A stretch of 64,000 bases of DNA from Polycladomyces zharkentensis (GCF_016938855.1 NZ_JAFHAP010000011.1:186001-250000); one strand, 5' to 3'. Counted from the stretch's first letter, positions 52,116-60,990 are shown. The notes: generated by a model not told the origin, from the letters alone. Numbers and translations are program-made.

Positions 52116-52535
52116 GTGAGAAAGAGATTCCGGGTTCGATATGAATGGGATATCGTCTCCATCCGCAGTGAAATTCGGGAGATTGCGGGGCAGGCGGGGT
52201 TTGACGAGCTGGATCAGGCGCGGATCGTTCAGTCGGTTTCCGAGTTGGCCCGGAACGTGGTTCACTATGCGGAAAAGGGACTGATACTCGTCGAGACCGT
52301 GGAACGTGACGGGAAAGAAGGATTGCGCATTTTGGTGCAGGACTTGGGGCCCGGCATCACGGATGTGGAAGAAGTGTTGCGCAAGATGGATACCCCGACC
52401 GTCACCGAAAATTCCGGCTTGCAACAGGTGAGAAGTTTGATGGACGAATTTTCGATTCAATCAGTGGAGGGCAAAGGTACTTGTGTGGAAGTGATCAAAT
52501 GGCGGAAGACGGCGCAAACGATCCAGGACAGCTGA
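52116..52535 (+). CDS. Anti-sigma factor/serine kinase, RsbT-like
   Basis: A 139-residue GHKL ATPase. The N box is VQSVSELARNVVHYA (about 38-52), the G1 box is QDLGPGI (about 74-80), and GLQQVRSLMDEFSIQSVEGKGTCVEV closes the ATP lid. These features match RsbT, the kinase that phosphorylates RsbS/RsbR in the stressosome. The GTG at 52116 follows GGAGGGG. No rsbR, rsbS, rsbU or sigB genes lie nearby, so it is an orphan whose only neighbour is an ABC exporter. Other small GHKL switch kinases are possible. Confidence 0.8.
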   Translation: MRKRFRVRYEWDIVSIRSEIREIAGQAGFDELDQARIVQSVSELARNVVHYAEKGLILVETVERDGKEGLRILVQDLGPGITDVEEVLRKMDTPTVTENSGLQQVRSLMDEFSIQSVEGKGTCVEVIKWRKTAQTIQDS

Positions 52536-52538
52536 TTC

Positions 52539-52617
52539 ATCGGCGCTGCATTTTCCACTTTCACTCCAAAAGGAGGACCGGAGTGTCTCGGTGGAGTTGT
52601 CAGCGCCGATTTTGTTT
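52539..52617 (+). terminator. Terminator after the RsbT-like gene
   Basis: ATCGGCGCTG (52539-52548) pairs with CAGCGCCGAT (52601-52610), with an inner ACTCC/GGAGT hairpin, then TTTGTTT. Confidence 0.8.
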
Positions 52618-53107
52618 GGTTTCGATCAAAGCGCTTTTATGATGGATTTATCTATGTTTCCATATTATGAACCTTTTTGGGCTGGCCTTGACGCCTTTCT
52701 TTTTGATCAACTAAAATGGGAATGACATCCGAGACTTTGCCTTCTCGTTGCCAACTTATTCCTGTTGTTTTGTCATGATGGATCAACGGAAAATATCATG
52801 TAAAGCGTTTTCCCGCTGTGGCTTCGCGTCGAATGGCGACCCGGGTGGGGGCGGAAGCGGTTCGCCATCCTCCTTTTTTTTGCCCGGACGCATTCGTCCG
52901 ACGCCGGATGTATAAGGGAGATTCACTGAAACGGATACTATAGGTAACTTTTCATTTACAGAGGTAAGCAACCGTGGGTTTTTGATACAGCACTGGCAAA
53001 AGGCCGGTCTTGATGAATTAAAGGAACCCGGTAGCGGGTCCGAGCCGGCACCGCAATGATGCTATCATCGCTGGCGAAGTCCGGCCAAATGAAAGGAGGT
53101 CTGCGCT
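52618..53107 (+). other. Long structured leader before ctaB
   Basis: No convincing gene. A 62-codon minus-strand frame (52971-52783, Pro-rich, TTG start, no site) is not supported. The 180 bases nearest ctaB hold several stems. One is GGAACCCG (53030s) with CGGGTCC. Another is AGCCGGC with GCCGG, and a third is GATGATAGCATC-type. A perfect AAAGGAGG lies right before the start. It may be a regulated 5' leader. Confidence 0.4.
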
Positions 53108-54055
53108 GTGGAACGACCGTTGACACGAGAAACGTCCGTCGATCCCATCATGTCGACCGAACCGTTTATGACGACTCCGAGCAGAGCGACATGGCGAGAT
53201 TATCTCAACATCACGAAGCCCGGTATCAATGTCTCCAATCTGTTGGCGACGTTTACCGGGTTTTGGTTGGCCGGACCTCGTTCGCTTGACCTTACTTTGC
53301 TGTTCTTCACGCTATTGGGAACGGCTTTGGTCATCGCCGGGGGATGCACACTGAACAACTTCATCGACCGGGATATCGACCCTTCGATGGCACGAACCCG
53401 TAACCGCCCGGTAGCTTCCGGAAAAATCGCTCCCGCTACCGCTTTGCGGATGGGCATCCTTTTGACCGTGGCCGGCATCTCGGTGTTGGCGCTGGGAGCC
53501 AATCCGTTGGCGGCGGTTCTGGGGATGATCGGCTTTTTTGTATATGTCATGGTTTATACTGTTTGGCTGAAACGGACGACGACGCTGAACACGGTGATCG
53601 GTGGCATTTCCGGTGCCGTACCGCCGATGATCGGTTGGACGGCAGTCACGGGCAATGTGGATCTTCCCGCTTGGATATTGTTCCTCATCCTGTTCATGTG
53701 GCAACCGCCGCATTTCCTGGCGTTGGCCATGCGAAAAGTGGAAGATTACCGAGCCGCGGGTGTCCCGATGCTGCCCGTCGTCCGTGGTTTTATGGAGACC
53801 AAACGGGCGATCATGGTGTACGTGGCAGCGATGATCCCGTCGTCCCTCTTCCTGTACCATACGGGGGTCGTCGGAAAGATCTACTTTTTCACTGCCATCG
53901 TTCTCGGGGTCATCTACTTGGTTTTGTCGATTGCCGGTTTCTTCACGAAAGACGATGATCGATGGGCGCGGCAGATGTTCTTGTACTCCTTGGTTTATTT
54001 GACGACCATCCTCTTGGTGATGATAGTGGATAAAGTTCCTCCCGTCGCCGGATAA
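53108..54055 (+). CDS. ctaB: Protoheme IX farnesyltransferase (heme O synthase)
   Basis: A 315-residue UbiA-superfamily prenyltransferase with about nine membrane helices. The two aspartate-rich motifs are NNFIDRDIDPSMARTRNRPV (about 80-99) and LRKVEDY-type MRKVEDYRAAGVPMLPVV (about 208-225). It attaches farnesyl to heme B, making heme O for the oxidase encoded next. The GTG at 53108 follows AAAGGAGGT. The first 35 residues are hydrophilic and variable. It leads the ctaBCDEFG cluster, as in Bacillales. Confidence 0.95.
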   Translation: MERPLTRETSVDPIMSTEPFMTTPSRATWRDYLNITKPGINVSNLLATFTGFWLAGPRSLDLTLLFFTLLGTALVIAGGCTLNNFIDRDIDPSMARTRNRPVASGKIAPATALRMGILLTVAGISVLALGANPLAAVLGMIGFFVYVMVYTVWLKRTTTLNTVIGGISGAVPPMIGWTAVTGNVDLPAWILFLILFMWQPPHFLALAMRKVEDYRAAGVPMLPVVRGFMETKRAIMVYVAAMIPSSLFLYHTGVVGKIYFFTAIVLGVIYLVLSIAGFFTKDDDRWARQMFLYSLVYLTTILLVMIVDKVPPVAG

Positions 54056-54119
54056 AGGCGGCGGGAACGCATCCACTGCACAGCCAAGTTTACGCGATGA
54101 GAGAAAGCGAGGTTTGAAG

Positions 54120-55139
54120 GTGTTGAGACGACGGCAACATTTGTGGCGTTATCTGTTCGTGTTTGCGGCACTGGCGCTTCTAATGACCGGTTGCGGTGAC
54201 CCGAGATTGAACTCCCTGGATCCTTCGGGACCGGCTGGGGAAATGCAATTATCGTTAATCAAGCTCAGTTTGGGGATCATGATCGGTGTTTTCACCGTCG
54301 TGACGATCATTTATGTCTACGTGCTGGTTCGCTACCGGCAGCGCCCGGGGCAAAACGACATTCCCAAACAGGTTGAAGGCAGCACTAAATTAGAAATTCT
54401 CTGGACGGTTATCCCGATCGCCTTGCTGGCGGTACTGGCGGTGCCGACCATATCGGCCACCTTCTCCTTGGCAAAAAAACCGCCGCAGGGACAATCCGTC
54501 GAGGTGAAAGTGATCGGGCACCAGTACTGGTGGGAGTTCGTCTATCCGCAATACGGTATCCGTACCTCTCAGGAGCTGCACATCCCGGTGGGGAAAAAGG
54601 TGCACTTCGAAATCACTTCCACCGATGTCATCCATTCGTTCTGGGTGCCCAACCTGGGCGGTAAAATGGACGCCATTCCCGGCAAGAAAAACAATATGTG
54701 GCTTCAGGCCGACAAGCCGGGACGTTATGTCGGGAAATGCGCAGAGCTCTGCGGTGCAAGTCACGCATTGATGGATTTTACCGTGATCGCACAAACGCAA
54801 CAAGATTTTGATAAGTGGGTCAAAGCGCAACAAAATCCGCAATCCATGGCAACGAACAAAACACTGGAGCAAGGGAAACAACTGGTGGCACAAAACTGCA
54901 TCGGCTGTCACGCCGTGCGTGGTGCGGGTTTCCGTTACGAGGGCAAAAAAGGACCGGATCTGACCGGTTTTGGTCAGCGTACGACGATTGCCGGTTTCCT
55001 CCCGCATGACGAGAAGCATTTGCAAGCATGGCTGAAAAATCCGCAAGCCTTCAAACCCGGGGCGCGGATGCCCAAGATCGGATATTTGGACGACCAAGAG
55101 ATGAAGGCGCTCACTCAGTACTTAATGAGTTTGAAATAA
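54120..55139 (+). CDS. ctaC: Cytochrome c oxidase subunit II with fused cytochrome c (caa3)
   Basis: A 339-residue lipoprotein subunit. The signal peptide ends at the lipobox MTGC (Cys23). Two membrane helices follow (about 45-68 and 88-108). The CuA domain has WWEFVYPQYGIRTSQELHIP, HSFWVPNLGGKMD and CAELCGASHALM, giving all CuA ligands. The C-terminal c-type cytochrome carries heme motif CIGCH and an axial Met in GARMPKIGYL. It passes electrons from cytochrome c to subunit I. The GTG at 54120 lies seven bases after GAGG; a TTG at 54114 is an alternative. Confidence 0.95.
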   Translation: MLRRRQHLWRYLFVFAALALLMTGCGDPRLNSLDPSGPAGEMQLSLIKLSLGIMIGVFTVVTIIYVYVLVRYRQRPGQNDIPKQVEGSTKLEILWTVIPIALLAVLAVPTISATFSLAKKPPQGQSVEVKVIGHQYWWEFVYPQYGIRTSQELHIPVGKKVHFEITSTDVIHSFWVPNLGGKMDAIPGKKNNMWLQADKPGRYVGKCAELCGASHALMDFTVIAQTQQDFDKWVKAQQNPQSMATNKTLEQGKQLVAQNCIGCHAVRGAGFRYEGKKGPDLTGFGQRTTIAGFLPHDEKHLQAWLKNPQAFKPGARMPKIGYLDDQEMKALTQYLMSLK

Positions 55140-55213
55140 CAAACGAATGTCGGAAGCCCCTTTGCCGGAAGGGGAATGGAACCCAATGGACGGACGTTTG
55201 AAGGAGGGACACC

Positions 55214-57130
55214 ATGGGAGCGTTTTTAAGCGTGCTGGTCTTCGCCATGTTCATCCTGGCCATCTTCACCGGCGGTTACAACGACCGCTTTCTTGAGCGG
55301 GTACGCAACCATTGGCTGTGGGACTGGCTGACCACTGTCGATCATAAAAAGATTGGGATCATGTATTTTCTATCCGGTTTTGTCTTCTTCCTGATCGGCG
55401 GCATTGAAGCCTTGCTGATTCGGATGCAGTTGATCGTTCCGAACAACGGGTTCATGGTGGGCGACACATTTAACCAACTGCTTACCATGCACGGAACGAC
55501 AATGATCTTCTTGGCGGCCATGCCGATGATTTTCGGCTTAATGAACGTGATTGTCCCGTTGCAGATCGGCGCTCGTGACGTGGCGTTCCCGTTCATGAAC
55601 GCATTGGGCTTCTGGCTATTCTTCGTTGGGGGATTGCTGCTCAACATCAGCTGGCTGTTCGGAGGAGCGCCGGATGCCGGTTGGACGTCATACGTCCAGT
55701 TGGCGTTGAATCAGTACAGCCCGGGACCCGGTATCGACTATTACGTGCTGGGGTTGCAGATCTCCGGGATCGGCAGTATGATGGGGGCCATCAACTTTTT
55801 GGTGACGATCGTAAACATGCGGGCGCCCGGGATGACGTTCCTGCGCATGCCGCTGTTTACCTGGACTACGTTCGTCACTTCGGCTCTCATTTTGTTCGCG
55901 TTCCCGCCTTTGACGGTGGGGTTGCTGCTGCTGATGTTCGACCGTCTCTTCGGATCGCATTTCTTCGATGCGACCGGCGGCGGTGATCCGTTGATCTGGC
56001 AGCACTTGTTCTGGATCTTCGGTCACCCGGAAGTGTACATCGTCATTTTGCCGGCATTCGGAATCATGTCTGAAGTGATCGCGACGTTCTCCAAAAAGCG
56101 TCTGTTTGGATACTCGTCGATGGTGTTCGCAACCGTACTGATCGGGTTCCTGGGCTTCATGGTGTGGGTCCACCACATGTTCACCGTGGGTCTGGGGCCG
56201 ATGTCCAACGCCATATTCGGGATCGCGACGATGGCGATTGCGGTTCCGACGGGGATCAAGGTGTTCAACTGGCTGTTCACGATGTGGGGCGGGCGTATCC
56301 GGTTCACCACGCCGATGCTGTTTGCGGTCGGCTTCATCCCGACATTCGTCATCGGGGGGATGACGGGGGTCATGTTGGCGTCCCCGCCTGCTGACTTCCA
56401 GTACCAAGACTCTTACTTCGTCGTGGCCCACTTCCATTACGTGCTGATCGGGGGCACCGTCTTCGGACTGTTTGCAGGCGCGTATTACTGGTGGCCGAAA
56501 ATGTTCGGCAAGAAGCTGAACGAAACGTTGGGACGCTGGCATTTCTGGCTGTTCCTGATCGGATTCCACATGACGTTCTTGGTACAACATTGGTTGGGAC
56601 TGTGGGGGATGCCGCGCCGGGTGTTCACCTATCAACCGGGTTACGGTTTGGAATGGGGGAACCAGCTGAGCACGGCAGGCGCGCTTTTGATGGGTGTCTC
56701 CATTATCTTCTTCCTGGTGAATATCGCCGTTACCGCTCGTCGCGGTGAAGCGGCCGATGCCGATCCGTGGGATGGCCGGACGCTGGAATGGGCGATTCCG
56801 TCTCCACCACCGGAGTACAACTTTGCGCAGTTGCCCTTGGTGCGTGAATTGGATGCCCTGTGGTATGAGAAAATGAACGGCAAGAAAGGTGTGGAGCCGG
56901 CCGAGCCGCTCGGTTCGATTCACATGCCGTCTCCGTCCTATCTGCCGATATTGATGTCGATCGGCTTCTTCATCGCCGGTTTCGGTTTCGTCATGCGGGC
57001 GATCCCGGCAGCCGTGCTCGGCTTGATCATGGTCTTTATCACCATGTTCATGCGTTCGTTTGAGCATGATCCGGGCTACCACATCGAACCTGAGGAAATT
57101 GAGGCTACGGAGAAGGGGGCGAAAGCATGA
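55214..57130 (+). CDS. ctaD: Cytochrome c oxidase subunit I (caa3)
   Basis: A 638-residue heme-copper oxidase core with 12-14 membrane helices. It reduces O2 to water and pumps protons. Heme and copper ligands are visible: the His in TMHGTTMIF, the His-Tyr pair in WIFGHPEVYIVILP, the CuB histidines in VWVHHMFTVG, and the heme pair in VAHFHYVLIGG. The HPEVY tyrosine and lysine-channel context mark an A-type oxidase. It starts at ATG 55214 with GAAGGAGGG and overlaps ctaE by four bases. Confidence 0.98.
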   Translation: MGAFLSVLVFAMFILAIFTGGYNDRFLERVRNHWLWDWLTTVDHKKIGIMYFLSGFVFFLIGGIEALLIRMQLIVPNNGFMVGDTFNQLLTMHGTTMIFLAAMPMIFGLMNVIVPLQIGARDVAFPFMNALGFWLFFVGGLLLNISWLFGGAPDAGWTSYVQLALNQYSPGPGIDYYVLGLQISGIGSMMGAINFLVTIVNMRAPGMTFLRMPLFTWTTFVTSALILFAFPPLTVGLLLLMFDRLFGSHFFDATGGGDPLIWQHLFWIFGHPEVYIVILPAFGIMSEVIATFSKKRLFGYSSMVFATVLIGFLGFMVWVHHMFTVGLGPMSNAIFGIATMAIAVPTGIKVFNWLFTMWGGRIRFTTPMLFAVGFIPTFVIGGMTGVMLASPPADFQYQDSYFVVAHFHYVLIGGTVFGLFAGAYYWWPKMFGKKLNETLGRWHFWLFLIGFHMTFLVQHWLGLWGMPRRVFTYQPGYGLEWGNQLSTAGALLMGVSIIFFLVNIAVTARRGEAADADPWDGRTLEWAIPSPPPEYNFAQLPLVRELDALWYEKMNGKKGVEPAEPLGSIHMPSPSYLPILMSIGFFIAGFGFVMRAIPAAVLGLIMVFITMFMRSFEHDPGYHIEPEEIEATEKGAKA

Positions 57131-57753
57131 GCGATCACAACCAACTGAGCATGGCTCCGGAAATGCCTCATCACACGGAAACCTCCACGTTGGAAGGAAA
57201 AAACAAGATCTTGGGTTTCTGGTTTTTCCTCGGGGCCGAAACCGTCTTGTTCGCTTGCTTGTTCGGTACGTACCTGGCTCTTCGTCACTCCACGATGAAC
57301 AACGGTCCGACCTCGGAAGAGCTGTTCAGCCTTCCGATGGTCGCCATTGCGACACTCATCCTGTTAACCAGCAGCCTGACAAGTGTGCTCGGCATTTTGG
57401 GCATGCACCGCGAAAATCTCAAGTCGATGCTCTTCTGGTTCGGTGTGACGGTTCTGCTGGGCTTGGCTTTCTTGGGATTGGAGATTTACGAGTTCATCGA
57501 ATACGTGCATGAAGGGCACACCTTCACCCGCAACGCTTTTGGTTCTTCGTTCTACACGTTGGTGGGTACGCACGGAAGTCACGTGCTGTTTGGCGTCATC
57601 TGGATCACAACCCTGATTTACCAGGGACGGAAAAAAGGCATTACCAAGGAAACGGCGCCGAAATTCTACGTCGCCAGCTTGTACTGGCACTTTATCGACG
57701 TGGTTTGGGTGTTCATCTTCACCGTCGTGTATCTGTTGGGGATGATTTCCTAA
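57127..57753 (+). CDS. ctaE: Cytochrome c oxidase subunit III
   Basis: A 208-residue subunit III with five membrane helices. Its signature stretches are KILGFWFFLGAETVLFACLF near the N-terminus and FYTLVGTHGSHVLFGVIW in the middle. A conserved WHFIDVVWVFIFTVVYL closes the protein. It stabilises the proton-uptake path of subunit I. The ATGA overlap with ctaD implies coupled translation. Confidence 0.96.
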   Translation: MSDHNQLSMAPEMPHHTETSTLEGKNKILGFWFFLGAETVLFACLFGTYLALRHSTMNNGPTSEELFSLPMVAIATLILLTSSLTSVLGILGMHRENLKSMLFWFGVTVLLGLAFLGLEIYEFIEYVHEGHTFTRNAFGSSFYTLVGTHGSHVLFGVIWITTLIYQGRKKGITKETAPKFYVASLYWHFIDVVWVFIFTVVYLLGMIS

Positions 57754-57770
57754 GAAAGGTGGGATGACCG

Positions 57771-58082
57771 ATGCAAACGTCGACGCAAACGACAACCTCC
57801 CAACAGCCGGCAAAAAAACAAGAGAGTGTGGGCAAGCATCTCTTGTCTTTCGCAGTGATGATTGTTTTGACCGCGATTGCGTTCGCGGCGGTCGGTTTGA
57901 AAATCATCCCGACCCATCTGGTGGTTCCGGTATTGTTGGTGATGGCGGCGATTCAGGTGTTCCTCCAATTATTCACCTTCATGCACCTGGATCAGAAAGG
58001 AAGTTTGTTCCCGATCATCTTCATTTTTGCAGGGATCTTTGTCGCCGTCATATCTGCATTCGGGATCTTCATGCTGTTGTAA
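57771..58082 (+). CDS. ctaF: Cytochrome c oxidase subunit IV
   Basis: A 103-residue subunit IV of the Bacillus caa3 type. A hydrophilic Gln/Thr-rich N-terminus precedes three membrane helices: HLLSFAVMIVLTAIAFAAVG, LVVPVLLVMAAIQVFLQLFTFMHL and FPIIFIFAGIFVAVISAFGIF. It ends the core operon, 17 bases after ctaE, with a strong GC-rich hairpin behind it. Confidence 0.92.
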   Translation: MQTSTQTTTSQQPAKKQESVGKHLLSFAVMIVLTAIAFAAVGLKIIPTHLVVPVLLVMAAIQVFLQLFTFMHLDQKGSLFPIIFIFAGIFVAVISAFGIFMLL

Positions 58083-58108
58083 TCAATCAAACCCATCTTT
58101 GAAAATCC

Positions 58109-58155
58109 GGCCCCTCGTGTAAGAAAGCGCAGTCTTTCGCGAGGGGCCTGGTTTA
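58109..58155 (+). terminator. Hairpin after ctaF
   Basis: GGCCCCTCG (58109-58117) and CGAGGGGCC (58140-58148) enclose GAAAG/CTTTC, followed by a short TGGTTTAT. It is a strong stem with a weak T-tract, so it may only attenuate transcription into ctaG. Confidence 0.65.
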
Positions 58156-58192
58156 TAAGAAGATGAAAGCGAGCATCGGGCGGCTTCAGCCA

Positions 58193-58409
58193 CTCGCAAG
58201 TCCGACAGCGTTTTGGTACAATCAAGCCATGCAGCGAGAAAACGCTCAAAACTGCCATGCGATACTGATGATGAATCAAAACAGAACCGGACGGACGAAG
58301 CTTTCAAGGATGGATGTGGGGTTGCCACACCAAACCCCGATCAAGTGCGAAGCCCCACGCCGAACAAAGGGAGTCTCTCTGGGTGCTTCAACCATATGGA
58401 GCAAGTCAC
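58193..58409 (+). repeat. Repeat family 2, copy G (tnpB right-end/omega-RNA-like relic)
   Basis: It fills the gap between ctaF and ctaG. The 5' box CTCGCAAGTCCGACAG, then TTTTGGTACAATCA, includes an extended -10 (TACAAT 58217-58222). The middle diverges from copy H except GGACGAAGC and GGATGTGGG. The 3' end, GTGCTTCAACCATATGGAGC then AAGTCAC, matches copy H and the right ends of IS200/IS605-type tnpB elements as I remember them. No transposase frame remains. Confidence 0.6.
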
Positions 58410-58440
58410 GGATGGGAATCCCTGAACCGGGAGATGATGG

Positions 58441-59310
58441 ATGATGCACTCTCATATGCACCATGCCGCGCATGCCGGATCGCCGGTCGCGAGCTGGTTT
58501 CATTGGGAAGCGATTTTGATCGTACTGTTGTTGGGAATCGGTTATGCATGGTACACGGGACCGCGACAAAAACGCCTGGGTACAACGAGTCCGGTACCCA
58601 TTCATCAGAAAGTGTGGTTTTACACAGGCTTGGTATTGATCTATGTCGCGCACGGCAGCCCGTTGGCCGATTGGGGACACATATCGTTCAGTGTGCACAT
58701 GCTCCAGCAATCCATCATGTTTTTGATGATGCCGCCGGCCATTTTGCTGGGGATGCCGCCGGATGCGGCCAGAGCGATCGTCAAACGGATACCCAAGGGC
58801 TTGTTCGCGATTTTGACCCAACCGTTGAGTTCGATATTGCTGTTTAACCTGCTGTTTTCGTTGTATCATGTGCCTGTCATTTTCGACACCCTCATGAGTC
58901 AGTCATGGTACCATGTCATCAGCCATACACTGCTGATCTTGACCGCTTTCATGATGTGGTGGCCTGTGGTCTGTCCCGTACCTGAGTTGGACAAACTGAG
59001 CGAGCTGAAGAAAATCGCGTACATTTTTGCCAATGGCATCCTGCTCACACCGGCCTGTGCACTCATCATCTTTGCCCGTGAGCTGTTGTACGCGTCATAC
59101 GGGCATGTACAGGTTTTCGGTTTCCTGCCGCCGATCGATGATCAGCAGTTTGGTGGCGTGATCATGAAGATCATTCAGGAAATCGTGTATGGAATGGCAT
59201 TGGGGATTACCTTTTTCCGATGGGTGAAAAAAGAACGTGCCAAAAGCGATGAGCAAACGGATGCGGTCGCCGTTCGCATGCGCACAGCGGAAGGCGACGG
59301 GCATGCGTGA
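58441..59310 (+). CDS. ctaG: Cytochrome c oxidase assembly factor CtaG
   Basis: A 289-residue membrane protein of the Caa3_CtaG family (unrelated to Cox11). It has seven or so helices, a His-rich start (MMHSHMHHAAHAG), and internal conserved HGSPLADWGHISFSVHMLQQS, SLYHVPVIFDTLM and HTLLILTAFMMWWPV. It is needed in B. subtilis for assembly of the caa3 oxidase, likely for copper. GGGAGATG lies before the double ATG at 58441. The family 2 repeat sits between it and ctaF. Confidence 0.93.
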   Translation: MMHSHMHHAAHAGSPVASWFHWEAILIVLLLGIGYAWYTGPRQKRLGTTSPVPIHQKVWFYTGLVLIYVAHGSPLADWGHISFSVHMLQQSIMFLMMPPAILLGMPPDAARAIVKRIPKGLFAILTQPLSSILLFNLLFSLYHVPVIFDTLMSQSWYHVISHTLLILTAFMMWWPVVCPVPELDKLSELKKIAYIFANGILLTPACALIIFARELLYASYGHVQVFGFLPPIDDQQFGGVIMKIIQEIVYGMALGITFFRWVKKERAKSDEQTDAVAVRMRTAEGDGHA

Positions 59311-59529
59311 TCAGGGCGGTTTCAACCAGCCTCGTTTCGACAAGGCAGGCGATCGACAACCTGTCATTAAAGCGAAAGACGTCTCTCAATCGGAGTGACG
59401 TTTGCATGGCTGGTTTGGCGTCCCAAGAGAAGAAGAGCTTTTTTCGATGAGTGACCTGCGAGCGGTGCAATTGCAAGCGCAAAGAGAACCGCCATTCAAC
59501 AAAACGGATTCTGCCGGATTCGCCCTAGG
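59311..59529 (+). other. Gap after ctaG
   Basis: It contains a possible hairpin ACGTCTCTC (59379 region) with GAGTGACGT and no strong T-run. Otherwise I see no gene. Confidence 0.35.
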
Positions 59530-59710
59530 GCGTGTCTGGCAATTCCGTAAGGGGACCAGGTTGTCCAAGGTGAGCGACGACCCCGGCCGAGCATCGATTC
59601 GGGGAAACGCAGGAAACCCCATCACGGGCGATTTCCTCTACACGAAGCATATGGAGCCTCTTTCCCGAGTTCCCCGTTCGTTTGCAGGGGCAGTTGGAGA
59701 GCGCAAACGG
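59530..59710 (+). repeat. Dispersed structured repeat, family 1, copy D
   Basis: It keeps the 5' box GTGTCTGGCAATTCCGTAAGG (59532-59552) and ACGCAGGAAACCCC, CACGGGCGATTTCCTCTACA and GAAGC. The outer stem is CGGGGAA (59600-59606) with TTCCCCG (59670-59676), where copy B has CCCGGAA with TTCCGGG: both sides changed together. The 3' box is weak. Confidence 0.7.
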
Positions 59711-59861
59711 AAATACGATGCGGACGATATGGATCAACCCTGTCAAGGTTGCGCAGTGGGGACGGGAAACGGATTGCTCATGGAATTTTGTCCCCAGTCG
59801 TAACATGATGGACCAAGCGGAACCTTTTTCGATCGGGGTTGCAATGTTGATAAGGGGTGGA

Positions 59862-60317
59862 ATGCAGGTGTCGATTTCGATGTTACTTGCAACCGTCAGC
59901 ACATCATGCACGGTCACCAGCGCCATTTGCATGGCTGCGGGATGGGTGGCCATCAAAAAAAAGAAAGTGGACGTGCACAAACGGTTGATGTGGCTGTCCG
60001 TTTTTTTCGCATTTTTGTTTTTCGTCCTGTATATGTCACGGACGGTGTTGATCGGCAATACCGCTTTTGGCGGCCCGGAAAGTCTGAAAACCGCCTACAA
60101 CGTGTTTTTGGCGGTCCATATCTTGTTGACCGTCCTTTCGCCGGTTCTGGTGATCACTACCATGACATTCGCTTATCGGAAACGATTTGACCGCCATAAG
60201 CGTCTCGGTCGCCGCGCCGCAGTGATCTGGTTTGTCACTGCGATCACGGGAGTGATGGTTTACCTGCTGTTGTTTGTCATCTTCCCGCCGGGTCCGACCA
60301 CCAATCATTTTCAGTAA
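59862..60317 (+). CDS. DUF420 family membrane protein (YozB/CtaM-like)
   Basis: A 151-residue protein with four membrane helices: LATVSTSCTVTSAICMAAGW, LMWLSVFFAFLFFVLYMSRT, NVFLAVHILLTVLSPVLVIT and AVIWFVTAITGVMVYLLLFV. Conserved charged spots are VDVHKRLMW and RFDRHKRLGR. DUF420 proteins (YozB in B. subtilis, CtaM in S. aureus) lie beside ctaG and help mature heme-copper oxidases. The start is uncertain: ATG 59862 gives the usual family N-terminus, while 59844 and 59880 are alternatives. Confidence 0.87.
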   Translation: MQVSISMLLATVSTSCTVTSAICMAAGWVAIKKKKVDVHKRLMWLSVFFAFLFFVLYMSRTVLIGNTAFGGPESLKTAYNVFLAVHILLTVLSPVLVITTMTFAYRKRFDRHKRLGRRAAVIWFVTAITGVMVYLLLFVIFPPGPTTNHFQ

Positions 60318-60334
60318 CTTCAAAGCTCAAGAAG

Positions 60335-60374
60335 CCGATTCCTGCCAACCATATGGTGGAGGAATCGGTTTTTG
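60335..60374 (+). terminator. Terminator after the DUF420 gene
   Basis: CCGATTCCT (60335-60343) and AGGAATCGG (60360-60368), inner CCA/TGG, then TTTTTG. Confidence 0.88.
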
Positions 60375-60531
60375 TTAGCAGTCACATCTGTTTGTGTGCA
60401 ATATCGGATGTGGACCACGAAATCGCGCATCAAATGCATTTGGAGTAAAAAATGTGGTAACCATAGGTCAGGTAGTTGATTGTTTTGGGGAGGACCCTCC
60501 TCAAAATGGGTGACCCTTCCGTTGTAAATTT

Positions 60532-60990
60532 TCAAAAAACTTTGTTCGGAAGATATCTCAGGGCTTGTTTCAAGCGGCGGACCTCTTCATCAATCTTTTT
60601 TTCATCTAGATTGCCATAACCCAAAATTACTTTGTTACGGTGTAATCCTTTTTGTATCGAATGGAGTTCTACCGGATAGATTTTGACTTTGTGTTGATGG
60701 ATACGAAGGAGAGTATTTTCATGAAACGCTACATTTTTAAACTCTGCGATTAAGTGAAGACCCGTAGAATCACCGGTTATGGATACTTGGTCTCCGAATG
60801 CTTCTTTGAGGCAAGATTTCAGACATTGTCTTCGGCTCATGTACAACTTCCGCATCTTGCGAATGTGGCGGTCCAAGCTCCCGTTATGGATAAACCTCGC
60901 GAGGGTGATCTGTTCCAATGATGGAGTGTGCAGGTCATAAAACCATTTCAGCTCTCGGCACCGTTGAACCAGGGTTCTCTCGCAGCCCGA
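60532..60990 (-). pseudogene. 3' remnant of a MocR/PdxR-type GntR-aminotransferase regulator
   Basis: Only the last 145-150 codons remain. LVQRCRELKWFYDLHTPSLE, then LARFIHNGSLDRHIRKMRKL and a C-terminal VILGYGNLDEKKIDEEVRRL match the end of MocR-family proteins (winged helix plus PLP-dependent aminotransferase-like domain, normally about 470 residues). The reading breaks off upstream near 60990, exactly where the family 2 element begins. No 5' half lies beyond the element, so the gene has lost about 320 codons, including the PLP lysine and the DNA-binding domain. Confidence 0.85.

Noticed and set aside
52783-52971. 62-codon minus-strand frame, Pro-rich
   Set aside because: TTG start without ribosome binding site, no family resemblance, lies in a structured leader.
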